Below, piece by piece: positions 10,191 through 18,050 of a stretch of 64,000 bases of DNA. Position 1 is the first letter of the stretch. Each line of letters opens with the position of its first letter. The notes beneath the pieces are model-generated. The model did not search any database, was not told the origin of the DNA, and saw only the letters and a list, made by a program, of their open reading frames with translations. The stretch is from Mycobacterium interjectum (lineage in GTDB: Bacteria > Actinomycetota > Actinomycetes > Mycobacteriales > Mycobacteriaceae): positions 4,456,672 through 4,520,671 of the forward strand of contig NZ_LT546237.1 of NCBI RefSeq assembly GCF_900078675.2, written 5' to 3'. A program made the position numbers and the translations under genes.

Positions 10191-11087
10191 ATGTTCGTGC
10201 ACAACAAAGATCTTCAATTCGAGGTTCGCGTCGACCGGCCGGATCCACGCTTTGCGACGTTGCTGCAGGAGCAGTTCGGCGGCGCCAACGGCGAACTCAA
10301 GGCCGCGATGCAGTACTTCACCCAGGCGTTCGCCCTGCGGGGGAAGAACCCCAAGATGTATGACCTGTTCATGGACATCGCCACGGAGGAACTCAGTCAC
10401 CTCGAAATGGTCGGCTCCATGATCACGATGTTGCTCGACGGGCTCAACGACAACTTGAAGATCGCCAACGAGAAGTGCGACTGGATGCCCGCGGTGGCCA
10501 GCAACGACGGTCGCGAGCAGATCATTCATCAAGTTGCGGTCAACCCGCTGTATTTCGCGCTGAACGGGGGAACGCCCGACGTGAGCAACTCGCAGGGGGT
10601 GCCGTGGATGGGGTCCTACGTCAATGCCAATGGCGATCCGACGGTGGACCTGCGCAGCAACCTGGCCGCCGAGTCCCGGGCGAAGATCGTCTACGAATAC
10701 CTCAAGCAGTTCACCGACGATCCGGGTGTGCAGGACACCTTGTCCTTCTTGATGACCCGCGAAGTCACCCACTACCAGCAGTTCACCGCCGCGCTCAACG
10801 AACTGCCGGTGAACTTCCCACCGGGGCAGTTGCCGGCGGACCCCCGCTTCCAAAACGTCGCGTTCAACATGTCCGACGGTGGTGGCGAGTCGATTCGCGG
10901 ACCCTGGAATCAGGGACAGGGCCCGTGGCCCGAGGGCATGGAGTGGGAGTACGTGGAGAGGCCGGAGCAGCAGTGGCTGGGCGGCACCGCTCGCCAGAAC
11001 AAGGGCGCCGAGCAGAACCCGTCGGGGTCACCCGCCATCAACGCCGAGAAGCCGTTCACCCACGAACAGCGAACTCCCACAAGCTGA
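10191..11087 (+). CDS. Manganese catalase (non-haem)
   Basis: A 298-residue dimanganese catalase that converts H2O2 to water and oxygen. The four-helix ferritin-like core shows the expected metal ligands: Glu35 in NGELKAAMQYF, ExxH (Glu67-His70) in EELSHLEM, a later Glu in AAESRAKIVYEYL, and ExxH in REVTHYQQF. The C-terminal tail is rich in Gly, Pro and Trp. The start follows a good ribosome site (GGGGAGG). A SigF-like promoter precedes it, and a strong terminator follows, so it is a monocistronic stress gene. M. tuberculosis lacks it here. Confidence 0.95.
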   Translation: MFVHNKDLQFEVRVDRPDPRFATLLQEQFGGANGELKAAMQYFTQAFALRGKNPKMYDLFMDIATEELSHLEMVGSMITMLLDGLNDNLKIANEKCDWMPAVASNDGREQIIHQVAVNPLYFALNGGTPDVSNSQGVPWMGSYVNANGDPTVDLRSNLAAESRAKIVYEYLKQFTDDPGVQDTLSFLMTREVTHYQQFTAALNELPVNFPPGQLPADPRFQNVAFNMSDGGGESIRGPWNQGQGPWPEGMEWEYVERPEQQWLGGTARQNKGAEQNPSGSPAINAEKPFTHEQRTPTS

Positions 11088-11096
11088 TTGGATGCA

Positions 11097-11134
11097 AAAG
11101 GCCGGGTGTCGATCCGTTTCGACGCCCGGCCTTT
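11097..11134. terminator. Rho-independent type terminator after Mn-catalase
   Basis: A 16-bp stem with one G-T wobble: AAAGGCCGGGTGTCGA (11097-11112), a 6-base loop, TCGACGCCCGGCCTTT (11119-11134). It ends in a short T run and starts 10 bp after the catalase stop. The remaining gap to the fgd2 end (11135-11268) holds only a weak CCCCC/GGGGG hairpin. Confidence 0.85.
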
Positions 11135-11268
11135 CGCTTGGCCCCGAGTGCACCTGCGGGTCCGGCGGGTTGTCCCCCATGCCTTGCCTTACGGGGGATT
11201 GCCTGCGAATGCCCCGGTGGGATGTGTTGAAACGCAAGGGAAGGCGGGTTAAGAGCCTGGAGGATCCT

Positions 11269-12360
11269 TCAGTGCAGTTTGGGCAAGACGTTGGTGCGGT
11301 AGAAGTCGATGGCGGTGATGGGGTCATCCTGCGGGAAGTGCAGAAACGGTACGGCTCCGGCGTCGAGGACCTTCTGCGCGGCTTCGACGTGCGGGGCGGG
11401 ATCGGTGCCGACCGTCCAGTTGCCCAGGACCTTGTCGATCGGATTCGACTGCGCGGCGCGTTGGATCTCCACGGGATTGGGTTGATCGACGGCCCCGGCG
11501 GTGAAGCGCCACAGGGTGGCGGCGCGGGTGGCCTGGCTGTTGTCCCCGACCACGGCGAACAACTCGGCGCGCTTGCCCATGTTGGCGGGATCGCGTCCGG
11601 CGGCCCGGGCGCCGGCGCCGAACGCGGCCAACAGCTTCGGATTAATGACATCGCGTGCCTGGGTGATCCAACCGTCGCCGTATTGGCCGGCCAGCTTTGC
11701 GCTCTTGGGGCCGCTGGCGGCTACGAAGATCGGCGGCGGAGTGGCCGGGACGTCGTAAAGCTTCAGGGAATTGGTCTGAAAGTAGCGGCCGGCAAAGGAT
11801 ATTCGTGAACCGCTCCACAGTTGCCGGATCATTTCGATCGCCTCGATCAGCCGATCGTGTCGCTCGCGGTAGTTGCCGTAGGCGTTGGTGGCGGCCTGCT
11901 CGTTGAGTCGCTCGCCGGTGCCCAACCCCAGAAACACCCGGCCCGGGCTGAGGATGGCCAGGGACGCGAACGCCTGGGCCACCGTTGCCGGGTTATAGCG
12001 ATAGGTCGGGCAGGTCACCCCGGTGCCGAACGAGATGCGGCTGGTGCCGTTGCCGACCAGGGCCAGGGTCAGCCACGGAAACATCGAGTGCCCCTCGTTG
12101 TCCTGCCACGGCTGGATGTGGTCGCTGGCCCAGGCGTACTGGAAGCCGGCCTGCTCGGCGGCCTGCGCCTGCGCCACCAGCTGATCGGTGCGGAATTGTT
12201 CGTGCGAGAGGACGACCCCCACACCCCTGCCCGCCGGTGGGGGAGCGGTGGGCTTTTGACCGGATCCCGATTTGCGGCAGGCTTCCGACAGCCCGGCGGG
12301 GCCGAGCGCTCCCGCGCCGGCGGCCATTCGCCCGAACGCTCGCCGCGACATGCCGGTCAC
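11269..12360 (-). CDS. fgd2: F420-dependent hydroxymycolic acid dehydrogenase-like protein
   Basis: A 363-residue LLM-fold protein matching Rv0132c (Fgd2/fHMAD), which oxidises hydroxymycolates to ketomycolates outside the cytoplasm. Seen: an N-terminal twin-arginine signal (MSRRAFGRM followed by a glycine/alanine stretch), then the F420-binding core with WASDHIQPWQ, FGTGVTCPTYRYNPA and FLGLGTGERLNEQ. The start is GTG 12360, or ATG 12351 three codons in. A Cys after the signal (SEAC) is not a convincing lipobox. It is convergent with Mn-catalase. Confidence 0.93.
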   Translation of the reverse strand: MTGMSRRAFGRMAAGAGALGPAGLSEACRKSGSGQKPTAPPPAGRGVGVVLSHEQFRTDQLVAQAQAAEQAGFQYAWASDHIQPWQDNEGHSMFPWLTLALVGNGTSRISFGTGVTCPTYRYNPATVAQAFASLAILSPGRVFLGLGTGERLNEQAATNAYGNYRERHDRLIEAIEMIRQLWSGSRISFAGRYFQTNSLKLYDVPATPPPIFVAASGPKSAKLAGQYGDGWITQARDVINPKLLAAFGAGARAAGRDPANMGKRAELFAVVGDNSQATRAATLWRFTAGAVDQPNPVEIQRAAQSNPIDKVLGNWTVGTDPAPHVEAAQKVLDAGAVPFLHFPQDDPITAIDFYRTNVLPKLH

Positions 12361-12412
12361 CGGGTCAAGATACCCATCTGACGGCCGACCACTCGCGCAC
12401 TAGCCTGACGTG

Positions 12413-13018
12413 GTGACCCCGCGAGTGCGCCCCGCGCGCAAAGCCGACGTTCGCGATCTCTCACGCACCCTGGCGCGGGCCTTCTACGACGATCCCGTCA
12501 TCATGTGGATCCTTCCCGACGAGCGCGCGCGCTCTGCGCAGGCGGCCCGGTTGTTCGCGGCGATGACCCGCCACCATCATCTGGCCGGTGGCGGTGTCGA
12601 GGTGGCGTGCGACGGCCCGGGCACCGGCGCGGCGGCCCTGTGGGACCCACCCGATCGCTGGCGGCATTCGCGCCGCGAGGAGTTGACGATGATGCCGAGC
12701 TTCATCCGGGTGTTCGGGTCGCGTTCGGCGCGGGTGCGCGGAGTGCAGGAGCTCATGAAGCGCACCCACCCCGAAGAACCCCACTGGTATCTGGCCGTCA
12801 TCGGCAGCGACCCTACGGTCCGCGGCCGGGGCTTCGGGCAGGCCCTGATGCGGTCGCGGCTGGACCGCTGCGACGCCGAGTACTGCCCGGCCTATCTCGA
12901 GTCGAGCAAACCCGAGAACGTCCCGTACTACGAACGTTTCGGCTTCACGGTCACCCAGGAGGTGCGGCTGCCAGACGGGGGCCCACCACTCTGGGCCATG
13001 TGGCGTACGCCGCGGTGA
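12413..13018 (+). CDS. GNAT family N-acetyltransferase
   Basis: A 201-residue acetyl-CoA-dependent acyltransferase, the same length as Rv0133 as I recall it. The acetyl-CoA loop is VRGRGFGQALM, and the C-terminal strand-helix PAYLESSKPENVPYYERFGF is typical of GNATs. The start is placed at GTG 12413 because TAGCCT ends 6 bases before it, a leaderless promoter spacing; GTG 12410 is only 3 bases away from that element. The substrate is unknown. Confidence 0.9.
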   Translation: MTPRVRPARKADVRDLSRTLARAFYDDPVIMWILPDERARSAQAARLFAAMTRHHHLAGGGVEVACDGPGTGAAALWDPPDRWRHSRREELTMMPSFIRVFGSRSARVRGVQELMKRTHPEEPHWYLAVIGSDPTVRGRGFGQALMRSRLDRCDAEYCPAYLESSKPENVPYYERFGFTVTQEVRLPDGGPPLWAMWRTPR

Positions 13019-13064
13019 GGCGTTCGCCGCGTTTAATCGCGGGGCACCGGGGCAACCGTTGCGT

Positions 13065-13421
13065 ATGGCTAGCGACACTGGCGACTTTCCCGAAGAGGGC
13101 GGCCCGGGTGACACCCTGAGCGCGAGCGAGGGCACCGACTCCGACGAGCTGCGCAACGACGACGGCGACATAGTCGTCGACCCGCCCGATGACTGGAGCG
13201 AAGCGAATCGCTTCGGGATGACCGCGCGCGAGGAGCGCGAAGGCGAATCGCTCGACGATCGACTGGCCGAGGAAGAGCCGGACGTTTCCGCTGACGCAGC
13301 CCCCGGGGCCGGCGCGAGCGACGATGGTGGTCCCGGGCGCGCCCACCGCGGCCAGATCGACGGCACCCCCGAAGACGGCGATTCGCTGTACGACGTTGTC
13401 GACGAGCAGGCCGAGCAATGA
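13065..13421 (+). CDS. DUF5709-like acidic protein
   Basis: A 118-residue, strongly acidic protein. The segment ANRFGMTAREEREGESLDDRLAEEEPD is the hallmark of a small actinobacterial family that I believe is DUF5709; its function is unknown. No membrane segment or signal is visible. The start is ATG 13065; a TTG two codons earlier is possible. It is convergent with the FabR-like regulator gene, 37 bp away. It marks the left edge of an 8-kb block not found between Rv0133 and ephF in M. tuberculosis. Confidence 0.78.
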   Translation: MASDTGDFPEEGGPGDTLSASEGTDSDELRNDDGDIVVDPPDDWSEANRFGMTAREEREGESLDDRLAEEEPDVSADAAPGAGASDDGGPGRAHRGQIDGTPEDGDSLYDVVDEQAEQ

Positions 13422-13458
13422 GTGCTCGGTTGTTCACTCCACGGACATAGCGTTCGTC

Positions 13459-14133
13459 TTAGGGACTGCTCCGCCAGCCGGCGATCCCGATGGTGATCAT
13501 CCGCAACTGCTTGACCGCCGCCCGCCGGATGTCTTCCAGCGCCTCGGTGGTCTGCGCGTCCTCGATGGCCTCGGCGATGACGATCATCGAGTTGACGAAC
13601 AGGGTCGCCAGGATGTTCAGGTCCTCGGTGCTCCACGCGTTGAGCCCGGTGAAGCGGGCAAGGTCGGTGGCCAGCTCCGAGGTGATCAGCCGCAGCTCGG
13701 TGCGGATCGCGTAGCGCAGGACGGTCACCCCGCCCGAGCGTTCCCGGTAGATGAACCGCCAGTGCTCGCGGCGCTCGGTGATGCTGGCGACGACGATCTC
13801 GACCGACGACTCGATCACCCGGTTGGGATCCAGTTTCCCGGCGCGCGCCCCCCGCAAGGTGTCCCGCAGGGTGCGAAACGATTCGTCGATCAGGACCAGC
13901 CCAAGCGCCTCCATCGACTCGAAGTGGCGGTAGAAGGCCGCCGGCACGATCCCGACCTCGCGGGTCACCTCGCGCAGGCTCAGGCTGGAAAAGCTGCGAT
14001 CCTGCAGCAGCTTCAGCGCCGCGGCGATGATCGCGCGACGCGTGGCCTCCTTGCGCTCCTCGCGCGATGGACTCTCGCGCGAGCGCTCGCGGCCCGACCG
14101 ATGCGCCCGTGAGCTAGGAGCACGGCTGTTCAC
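13459..14133 (-). CDS. FabR/DesT-like TetR repressor of unsaturated fatty acid genes
   Basis: A 224-residue TetR-family regulator. The helix-turn-helix region SFSSLSLREVTREVGIVPAAFYRHF and the following LGLVLIDES, plus FIYRERSGG, closely parallel E. coli FabR and Pseudomonas DesT, which sense acyl-CoA saturation. It is divergent from a reductase-desaturase operon, the same arrangement as desT-desCB. The start is taken as GTG 14133 because no other start precedes the domain; that codon lies inside a perfect GTTCAC-N3-GTGAAC palindrome, implying autoregulation. The N-terminal 30 residues are Arg/Ser-rich. Confidence 0.88.
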   Translation of the reverse strand: MNSRAPSSRAHRSGRERSRESPSREERKEATRRAIIAAALKLLQDRSFSSLSLREVTREVGIVPAAFYRHFESMEALGLVLIDESFRTLRDTLRGARAGKLDPNRVIESSVEIVVASITERREHWRFIYRERSGGVTVLRYAIRTELRLITSELATDLARFTGLNAWSTEDLNILATLFVNSMIVIAEAIEDAQTTEALEDIRRAAVKQLRMITIGIAGWRSSP

Positions 14134-14142
14134 TGTGTGAAC
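14128..14142. promoter_or_regulatory. Palindromic operator, FabR-like gene start
   Basis: GTTCAC-TGT-GTGAAC is a perfect 6-bp inverted repeat over the start codon of the repressor gene. The half-site GTGAAC resembles the DesT half-site as I remember it. A related site lies at 14196-14211 at the other end of the same intergenic region. Confidence 0.65.
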
Positions 14143-14195
14143 CCTACCACAAACAGGCACAAAACCCTTGACGACCAGGGCTCCGCAGTCGCACG

Positions 14196-14211
14196 GTGTA
14201 CATATGTTCAC
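14196..14211. promoter_or_regulatory. Near-palindromic operator at desaturase operon start
   Basis: GTGTACATATGTTCAC is a 16-bp near-palindrome with one mismatched base pair, centred on CATATG. It covers the ATG of the reductase gene and shares the half-site GTTCAC with the site at 14128-14142. A TTGACG at 14168-14173 may be the -35 element. Confidence 0.55.
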
Positions 14212-15298
14212 TCAAACAGCGACTCGGAATCTCGCGCAAACATTGCGAAAGCGAGTGCTGGGTTCAGACCTGCTGGACCTGCTCACCGGTCCGCACGGCG
14301 TGGACCGCTACACCGAGCTGGTGGCGCCTACCTGGACGCTGGGCGAGGCCCGCGCCAAGGTCATCGACGTCCGCCGCACCACGCCGCGCAGCGTCACGCT
14401 CACGCTTGCCCCCAACGAGGCCTTCACGTCCAACCACACCGTTCAAGCCGGCCAGTACGTCAACCTCACGGTCGACATCGACGGTCGCCGGCACACCCGC
14501 TGCTACTCGCCGGCCAACGCCGAAGGCGGCGCCACCCTCGAGCTGACGATCGGCCGCCACGACGGCGGGCTGGTGTCGAGCCACCTGTACGAGCGGGCCC
14601 ACCGCGGCATGGTGGTCGGCCTGGTCGGCGCCGGCGGCGACTTCGTCCTGCCCGCGGTGCGGCCGCGCCGGATCCTGCTCGTCTCCGGCGGAAGCGGCAT
14701 CACGCCGGTCATGGCGATGCTGCGCACGCTGATCGCCGAGCGCCACCAGGGCGAGGTCGCCTTCGTGCACTACGCTCGCACGCCCGCCGAGGCGTGCTAC
14801 CGCGACGAGCTGGCCGCCCACCAGGATCGGGCCGGCGTCCGCGTTCTGCGCGGTTACACCCGGTGCGATGCCGGTGACCTGGTCGGTCGCTTCGGGCCGG
14901 AGCACCTGGCCACCGCCCTGCCCAACCCGGACGCGGTGTTCGTCTGCGGGCCAACGGCTTTGGTCGAGGCGGTGCAGGACCACTGCGACAACGTCTACAC
15001 CGAAAGCTTCGTGCCGCCGGTGCTCGACGCTCCGGCCGACCCGTCGGGCGGGCGAATAACGTTCGCCGACAGCGGGATCGACGCCGTCGACGACGGCCGG
15101 TCGCTGCTGGAGCAGGCCGAATCGGCCGGGCTGACGCCGCAGAACGGGTGCCGGATGGGCATCTGTCACACCTGCACACGGCGCAAGACCGCCGGAACCG
15201 TACGCAATTTGATCACCGGCGCGGTGTCGACCCAACCCGACGAGGACGTGCAAATCTGCGTGTCCGTCCCGGTCGGTGACGTCGACCTATCCCTGTAA
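14204..15298 (+). CDS. Ferredoxin-type NADPH oxidoreductase for acyl desaturase
   Basis: A 364-residue electron-transfer protein. It has a ferredoxin-reductase FAD domain (RCYSPANA at about 103-110, GSGITPVMAML for NADPH), then a C-terminal plant-type [2Fe-2S] domain with GCRMGICHTC (C-X4-C-X2-C) and a final Cys in VQICVSVP. It parallels Rv3230c and Pseudomonas DesC, which pass electrons to a membrane desaturase. The next gene is such a desaturase, 26 bp downstream. The start lies inside a putative operator; a later GTG near 14254 is possible. Confidence 0.93.
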   Translation: MFTQTATRNLAQTLRKRVLGSDLLDLLTGPHGVDRYTELVAPTWTLGEARAKVIDVRRTTPRSVTLTLAPNEAFTSNHTVQAGQYVNLTVDIDGRRHTRCYSPANAEGGATLELTIGRHDGGLVSSHLYERAHRGMVVGLVGAGGDFVLPAVRPRRILLVSGGSGITPVMAMLRTLIAERHQGEVAFVHYARTPAEACYRDELAAHQDRAGVRVLRGYTRCDAGDLVGRFGPEHLATALPNPDAVFVCGPTALVEAVQDHCDNVYTESFVPPVLDAPADPSGGRITFADSGIDAVDDGRSLLEQAESAGLTPQNGCRMGICHTCTRRKTAGTVRNLITGAVSTQPDEDVQICVSVPVGDVDLSL

Positions 15299-15324
15299 CT
15301 CTCACCATAGAGAGGAGAAATGCC

Positions 15325-16431
15325 ATGTCAGACAACAAAATTACCCTCACCGCCGAGCAGGCCGAGGCATTCGGCCGCGAACTCGACGCCATCAAGGAAC
15401 GCGTGATGGCGGACCTGGGCGAAGAGGACGCCGACTACATCCGCCGCGTCATCAAAGCGCAGCGCGCGCTGGAAGTCGGCGGCCGGGCACTGCTATTTCT
15501 GCCGCCGGCCTGGCCGCTGGGCACCGCGATGCTGGGCGTGTCCAAGATCCTGGACAACATGGAGATCGGCCACAACATCATGCATGGCCAGTACGACTGG
15601 ATGCGCGACCCGGCGATCTCCGGCCGGTCCTTCGAGTGGGACACGGCCTGCCCCGCCGAGCAGTGGCGGCACTCGCACAACTACATGCACCACACGCACA
15701 CCAACATCGTCGGGATGGACCGCGACATCGGCTACGGCATCCTGCGGATGAGCGAGGACCAGCGCTGGACGCCATACTTCATCGGCAATCCCGTGTACGC
15801 CTTCCTGCTGATGGTGCTGTTCCAATACGGGGTCGCGCTGCACGAGCTGGAAACCGAACGCATCCGCTCCGGGGAGATCCGGCTCGCCGACAAGCGCGAG
15901 GTGCTGCGCGAGATCTGGAAGAAGACCCGCCGGCAGACCCTCAAGGACTATGTCGCCTTCCCGCTGCTGGCCGGGCCGTTCGCCCCGTTCGTCTTCGCGG
16001 GCAACCTGTCGGCCAACCTGATGCGCAACGTGTGGTCGTACATGATCATCTTCTGCGGCCACTTCCCGGACGGCACCCAGGAGTTCACCGTCGAGGAGAC
16101 CAAGGACGAGTCCCGCGGCATGTGGTACTTCCGCCAGGTGCTCGGTTCGGCAAACCTGACCGGGGGCAAGCTGTTTCACCTGCTGTCCGGCAACCTCTCG
16201 CACCAGATCGAGCACCACCTGTTCCCGGACATGCCGGCCCGCAGGTATGCCGAGATCGCGCCCGAGGTGCAGGAGATCTGCCAGCGGTACGGCATCCCCT
16301 ACAACCGGGGCCCGCTGCTGCAGCAGTTTGGCACCGTCGTCCGCAAGATCGTCAGGCTGACCTTCCCGGACTCGTGGACGCGCAAGACCAGCCCTGACCA
16401 GCCCGCCGATCGGGTCCCGGTCGCCGCATAA
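15325..16431 (+). CDS. Membrane acyl-CoA/fatty acid desaturase (DesA3/DesB-like)
   Basis: A 368-residue diiron membrane desaturase. All three histidine boxes are present: HNIMH (83-87), HSHNYMHH (116-123) and HQIEHH (294-299), with hydrophobic segments between. By family it introduces a double bond, probably delta-9, into stearoyl- or palmitoyl-CoA using electrons from the upstream reductase. A strong ribosome site (AGAGGAG) sets the start. M. tuberculosis has the comparable Rv3229c-Rv3230c pair elsewhere, so this is either a relocated or an additional system. Confidence 0.93.
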   Translation: MSDNKITLTAEQAEAFGRELDAIKERVMADLGEEDADYIRRVIKAQRALEVGGRALLFLPPAWPLGTAMLGVSKILDNMEIGHNIMHGQYDWMRDPAISGRSFEWDTACPAEQWRHSHNYMHHTHTNIVGMDRDIGYGILRMSEDQRWTPYFIGNPVYAFLLMVLFQYGVALHELETERIRSGEIRLADKREVLREIWKKTRRQTLKDYVAFPLLAGPFAPFVFAGNLSANLMRNVWSYMIIFCGHFPDGTQEFTVEETKDESRGMWYFRQVLGSANLTGGKLFHLLSGNLSHQIEHHLFPDMPARRYAEIAPEVQEICQRYGIPYNRGPLLQQFGTVVRKIVRLTFPDSWTRKTSPDQPADRVPVAA

Positions 16432-16485
16432 CGTATCTGTCCCGCTTCTGTCCGGAGCATTGCCTCGGGCCCGTTCCGGGGGACA

Positions 16486-17010
16486 ATGAGGTGCGTGGAA
16501 TGGACCGGCGCACGCTACGCGGACACCCCCACGGTGGAAGCCTCTACGTGGATCGACGCTGACCCGGCGCGGGTCTGGGATCTGGTCTCCGACATCCAGT
16601 TGATGCCGACGTTCAGCAACGAGCTCAAGGCGGTGGAGTGGGCCGAGGGATCCGACCGGCCCCGGGCCGGCGCCCGCTTCGTCGGCCATAACGAGCACGA
16701 GGCGTTCGGGCAGTGGAGCACCACCTCGCAGATCGTCGCGTGCGATCGCCCGCGCGAATTCGCCTGGGCGGTGGGTGAAATCGAAAATCCGTCGGCGACC
16801 TGGCGGTTTCGGCTGAAGCCCCGGGACGGCGGCACCCTCCTGAGCTTCTGGATGCGGATGGGACCGGGACGTTCGGGGCTTTCCGTGGCCATCGACTCGA
16901 TGCCCGACAAGGAAGAAAAGATCGTGTTCGTGCGGATGCGGGAATTCGAGGCCGCGATCACCAAGACGCTCGCCGCGCTCAAGAGGCTGGCCGAACGCGG
17001 GGTCCGTTGA
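16486..17010 (+). CDS. SRPBCC family protein
   Basis: A 174-residue START/Bet v1-like protein (polyketide cyclase family). The helix-grip features VEASTWIDADPARVWDLVSDIQ at the N terminus and a long C-terminal helix are visible. The family binds hydrophobic ligands and some members are enzymes; no specific role can be given. The start is ATG 16486, with a GTG two codons later as an alternative. The stop overlaps the next start by one base, so it is coupled to the F420 oxidoreductase. Confidence 0.82.
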   Translation: MRCVEWTGARYADTPTVEASTWIDADPARVWDLVSDIQLMPTFSNELKAVEWAEGSDRPRAGARFVGHNEHEAFGQWSTTSQIVACDRPREFAWAVGEIENPSATWRFRLKPRDGGTLLSFWMRMGPGRSGLSVAIDSMPDKEEKIVFVRMREFEAAITKTLAALKRLAERGVR

Positions 17011-18050
17011 TGCGGACGGCGACGACGGTCGAGTTGTCCGGCGCCGCAGACGAAGTCGTCACCTTGGTGCTCGAGGCGGAGAAGCTGGGTCTCGACGTGT
17101 GCTGGGTGGCCGAGGCGTGGGGTTCGGACGCGCCGTCGGCGCTGGGCTACCTCGCGGCGCGGACCGACCGGGTGCTGCTCGGTTCCGGCATCCTGCAGGT
17201 CGGCACCCGCTCGCCCGTCCTGGTGGCCCAGACCGCGATCACGCTGTCCAACCTGTCGAACGGGCGATTCCTGCTGGGCCTGGGGGCGTCGGGTCCGCAG
17301 GTGATCGAGGGCCTGCACGGCGTCTCGTTCAACCGGCCGCTGGCGCGTATCGCCGAGACCGTCGATGTCGTGCGGCAGGCGTTCGGCGGAGGCAAGATCT
17401 CGTACGCCGGGAAGGAATTCCAGATCCCAAGGCTCGGCGGTGAGGCGGTGCCGATGCGGCTGTCGACCCGGCCCGAGCACGCCGTTCCGATCTATTTGGC
17501 GGCGCTGTCGCCGGCGATGCTGCGCCTGACCGGGCGGATCGCCGACGGCTGGCTGGGCACCAGCTTCGTGCCGGAGGGCGCCGCCGATGCCTACTTCTCG
17601 CACCTCGACGAGGGCTTGGCCGCCGCCGGGCGCGGTCGCGCCGACATCGACATCTGCCAGGGCGCCGAGGTCGCCTTCGCCGCGGATGAAGACGAGCTGC
17701 GCGGGATGGTCGCGGGCCGCAAAAAGGAGCTCGCCTTCAGCCTCGGTGGCATGGGGTCGTCGAGCACCAACTTCTACAACCAGGCCTACAGCCGCCAAGG
17801 CTGGGCCGACGTGGCGGCCGAGGTCCGCCAGCGCTGGCAGCGCGGCGACCGCGACGGCGCGGCAGGGTTGGTGACCGACGAAATGGTCCTCGCCACCACG
17901 CTCATCGGGACCGAGGAGATGGTGCGGTCCCGGCTCGCTGTCTGGCGCGACGCCGGCGTCAACACCGTGCGGCTGTATCCCGCCGGCGAAACGTTGGATG
18001 CCAAACTGAGAACCCTGGGCCGCGCCATCGAGTTGGTCGGCGAGGTTTAA
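17010..18050 (+). CDS. LLM-class F420-dependent oxidoreductase
   Basis: A 346-residue luciferase-like protein. It shows the family strands LGLDVCWVAEAWGSDAPS, RVLLGSGILQVGTRSP and GRFLLGLGASGPQVIEGLHG, which line the F420 pocket. The substrate is unknown. ATG 17010 overlaps the previous TGA by one base, fixing the start. The 3' end overlaps the convergent DUF1214 gene by 4 bp. Confidence 0.9.
   Translation: MRTATTVELSGAADEVVTLVLEAEKLGLDVCWVAEAWGSDAPSALGYLAARTDRVLLGSGILQVGTRSPVLVAQTAITLSNLSNGRFLLGLGASGPQVIEGLHGVSFNRPLARIAETVDVVRQAFGGGKISYAGKEFQIPRLGGEAVPMRLSTRPEHAVPIYLAALSPAMLRLTGRIADGWLGTSFVPEGAADAYFSHLDEGLAAAGRGRADIDICQGAEVAFAADEDELRGMVAGRKKELAFSLGGMGSSSTNFYNQAYSRQGWADVAAEVRQRWQRGDRDGAAGLVTDEMVLATTLIGTEEMVRSRLAVWRDAGVNTVRLYPAGETLDAKLRTLGRAIELVGEV

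Noticed and set aside
16455..16490. CATTG...CAATG potential hairpin after the desaturase gene
   Set aside because: Short, interrupted stem overlapping the next start codon; not convincing as a terminator.
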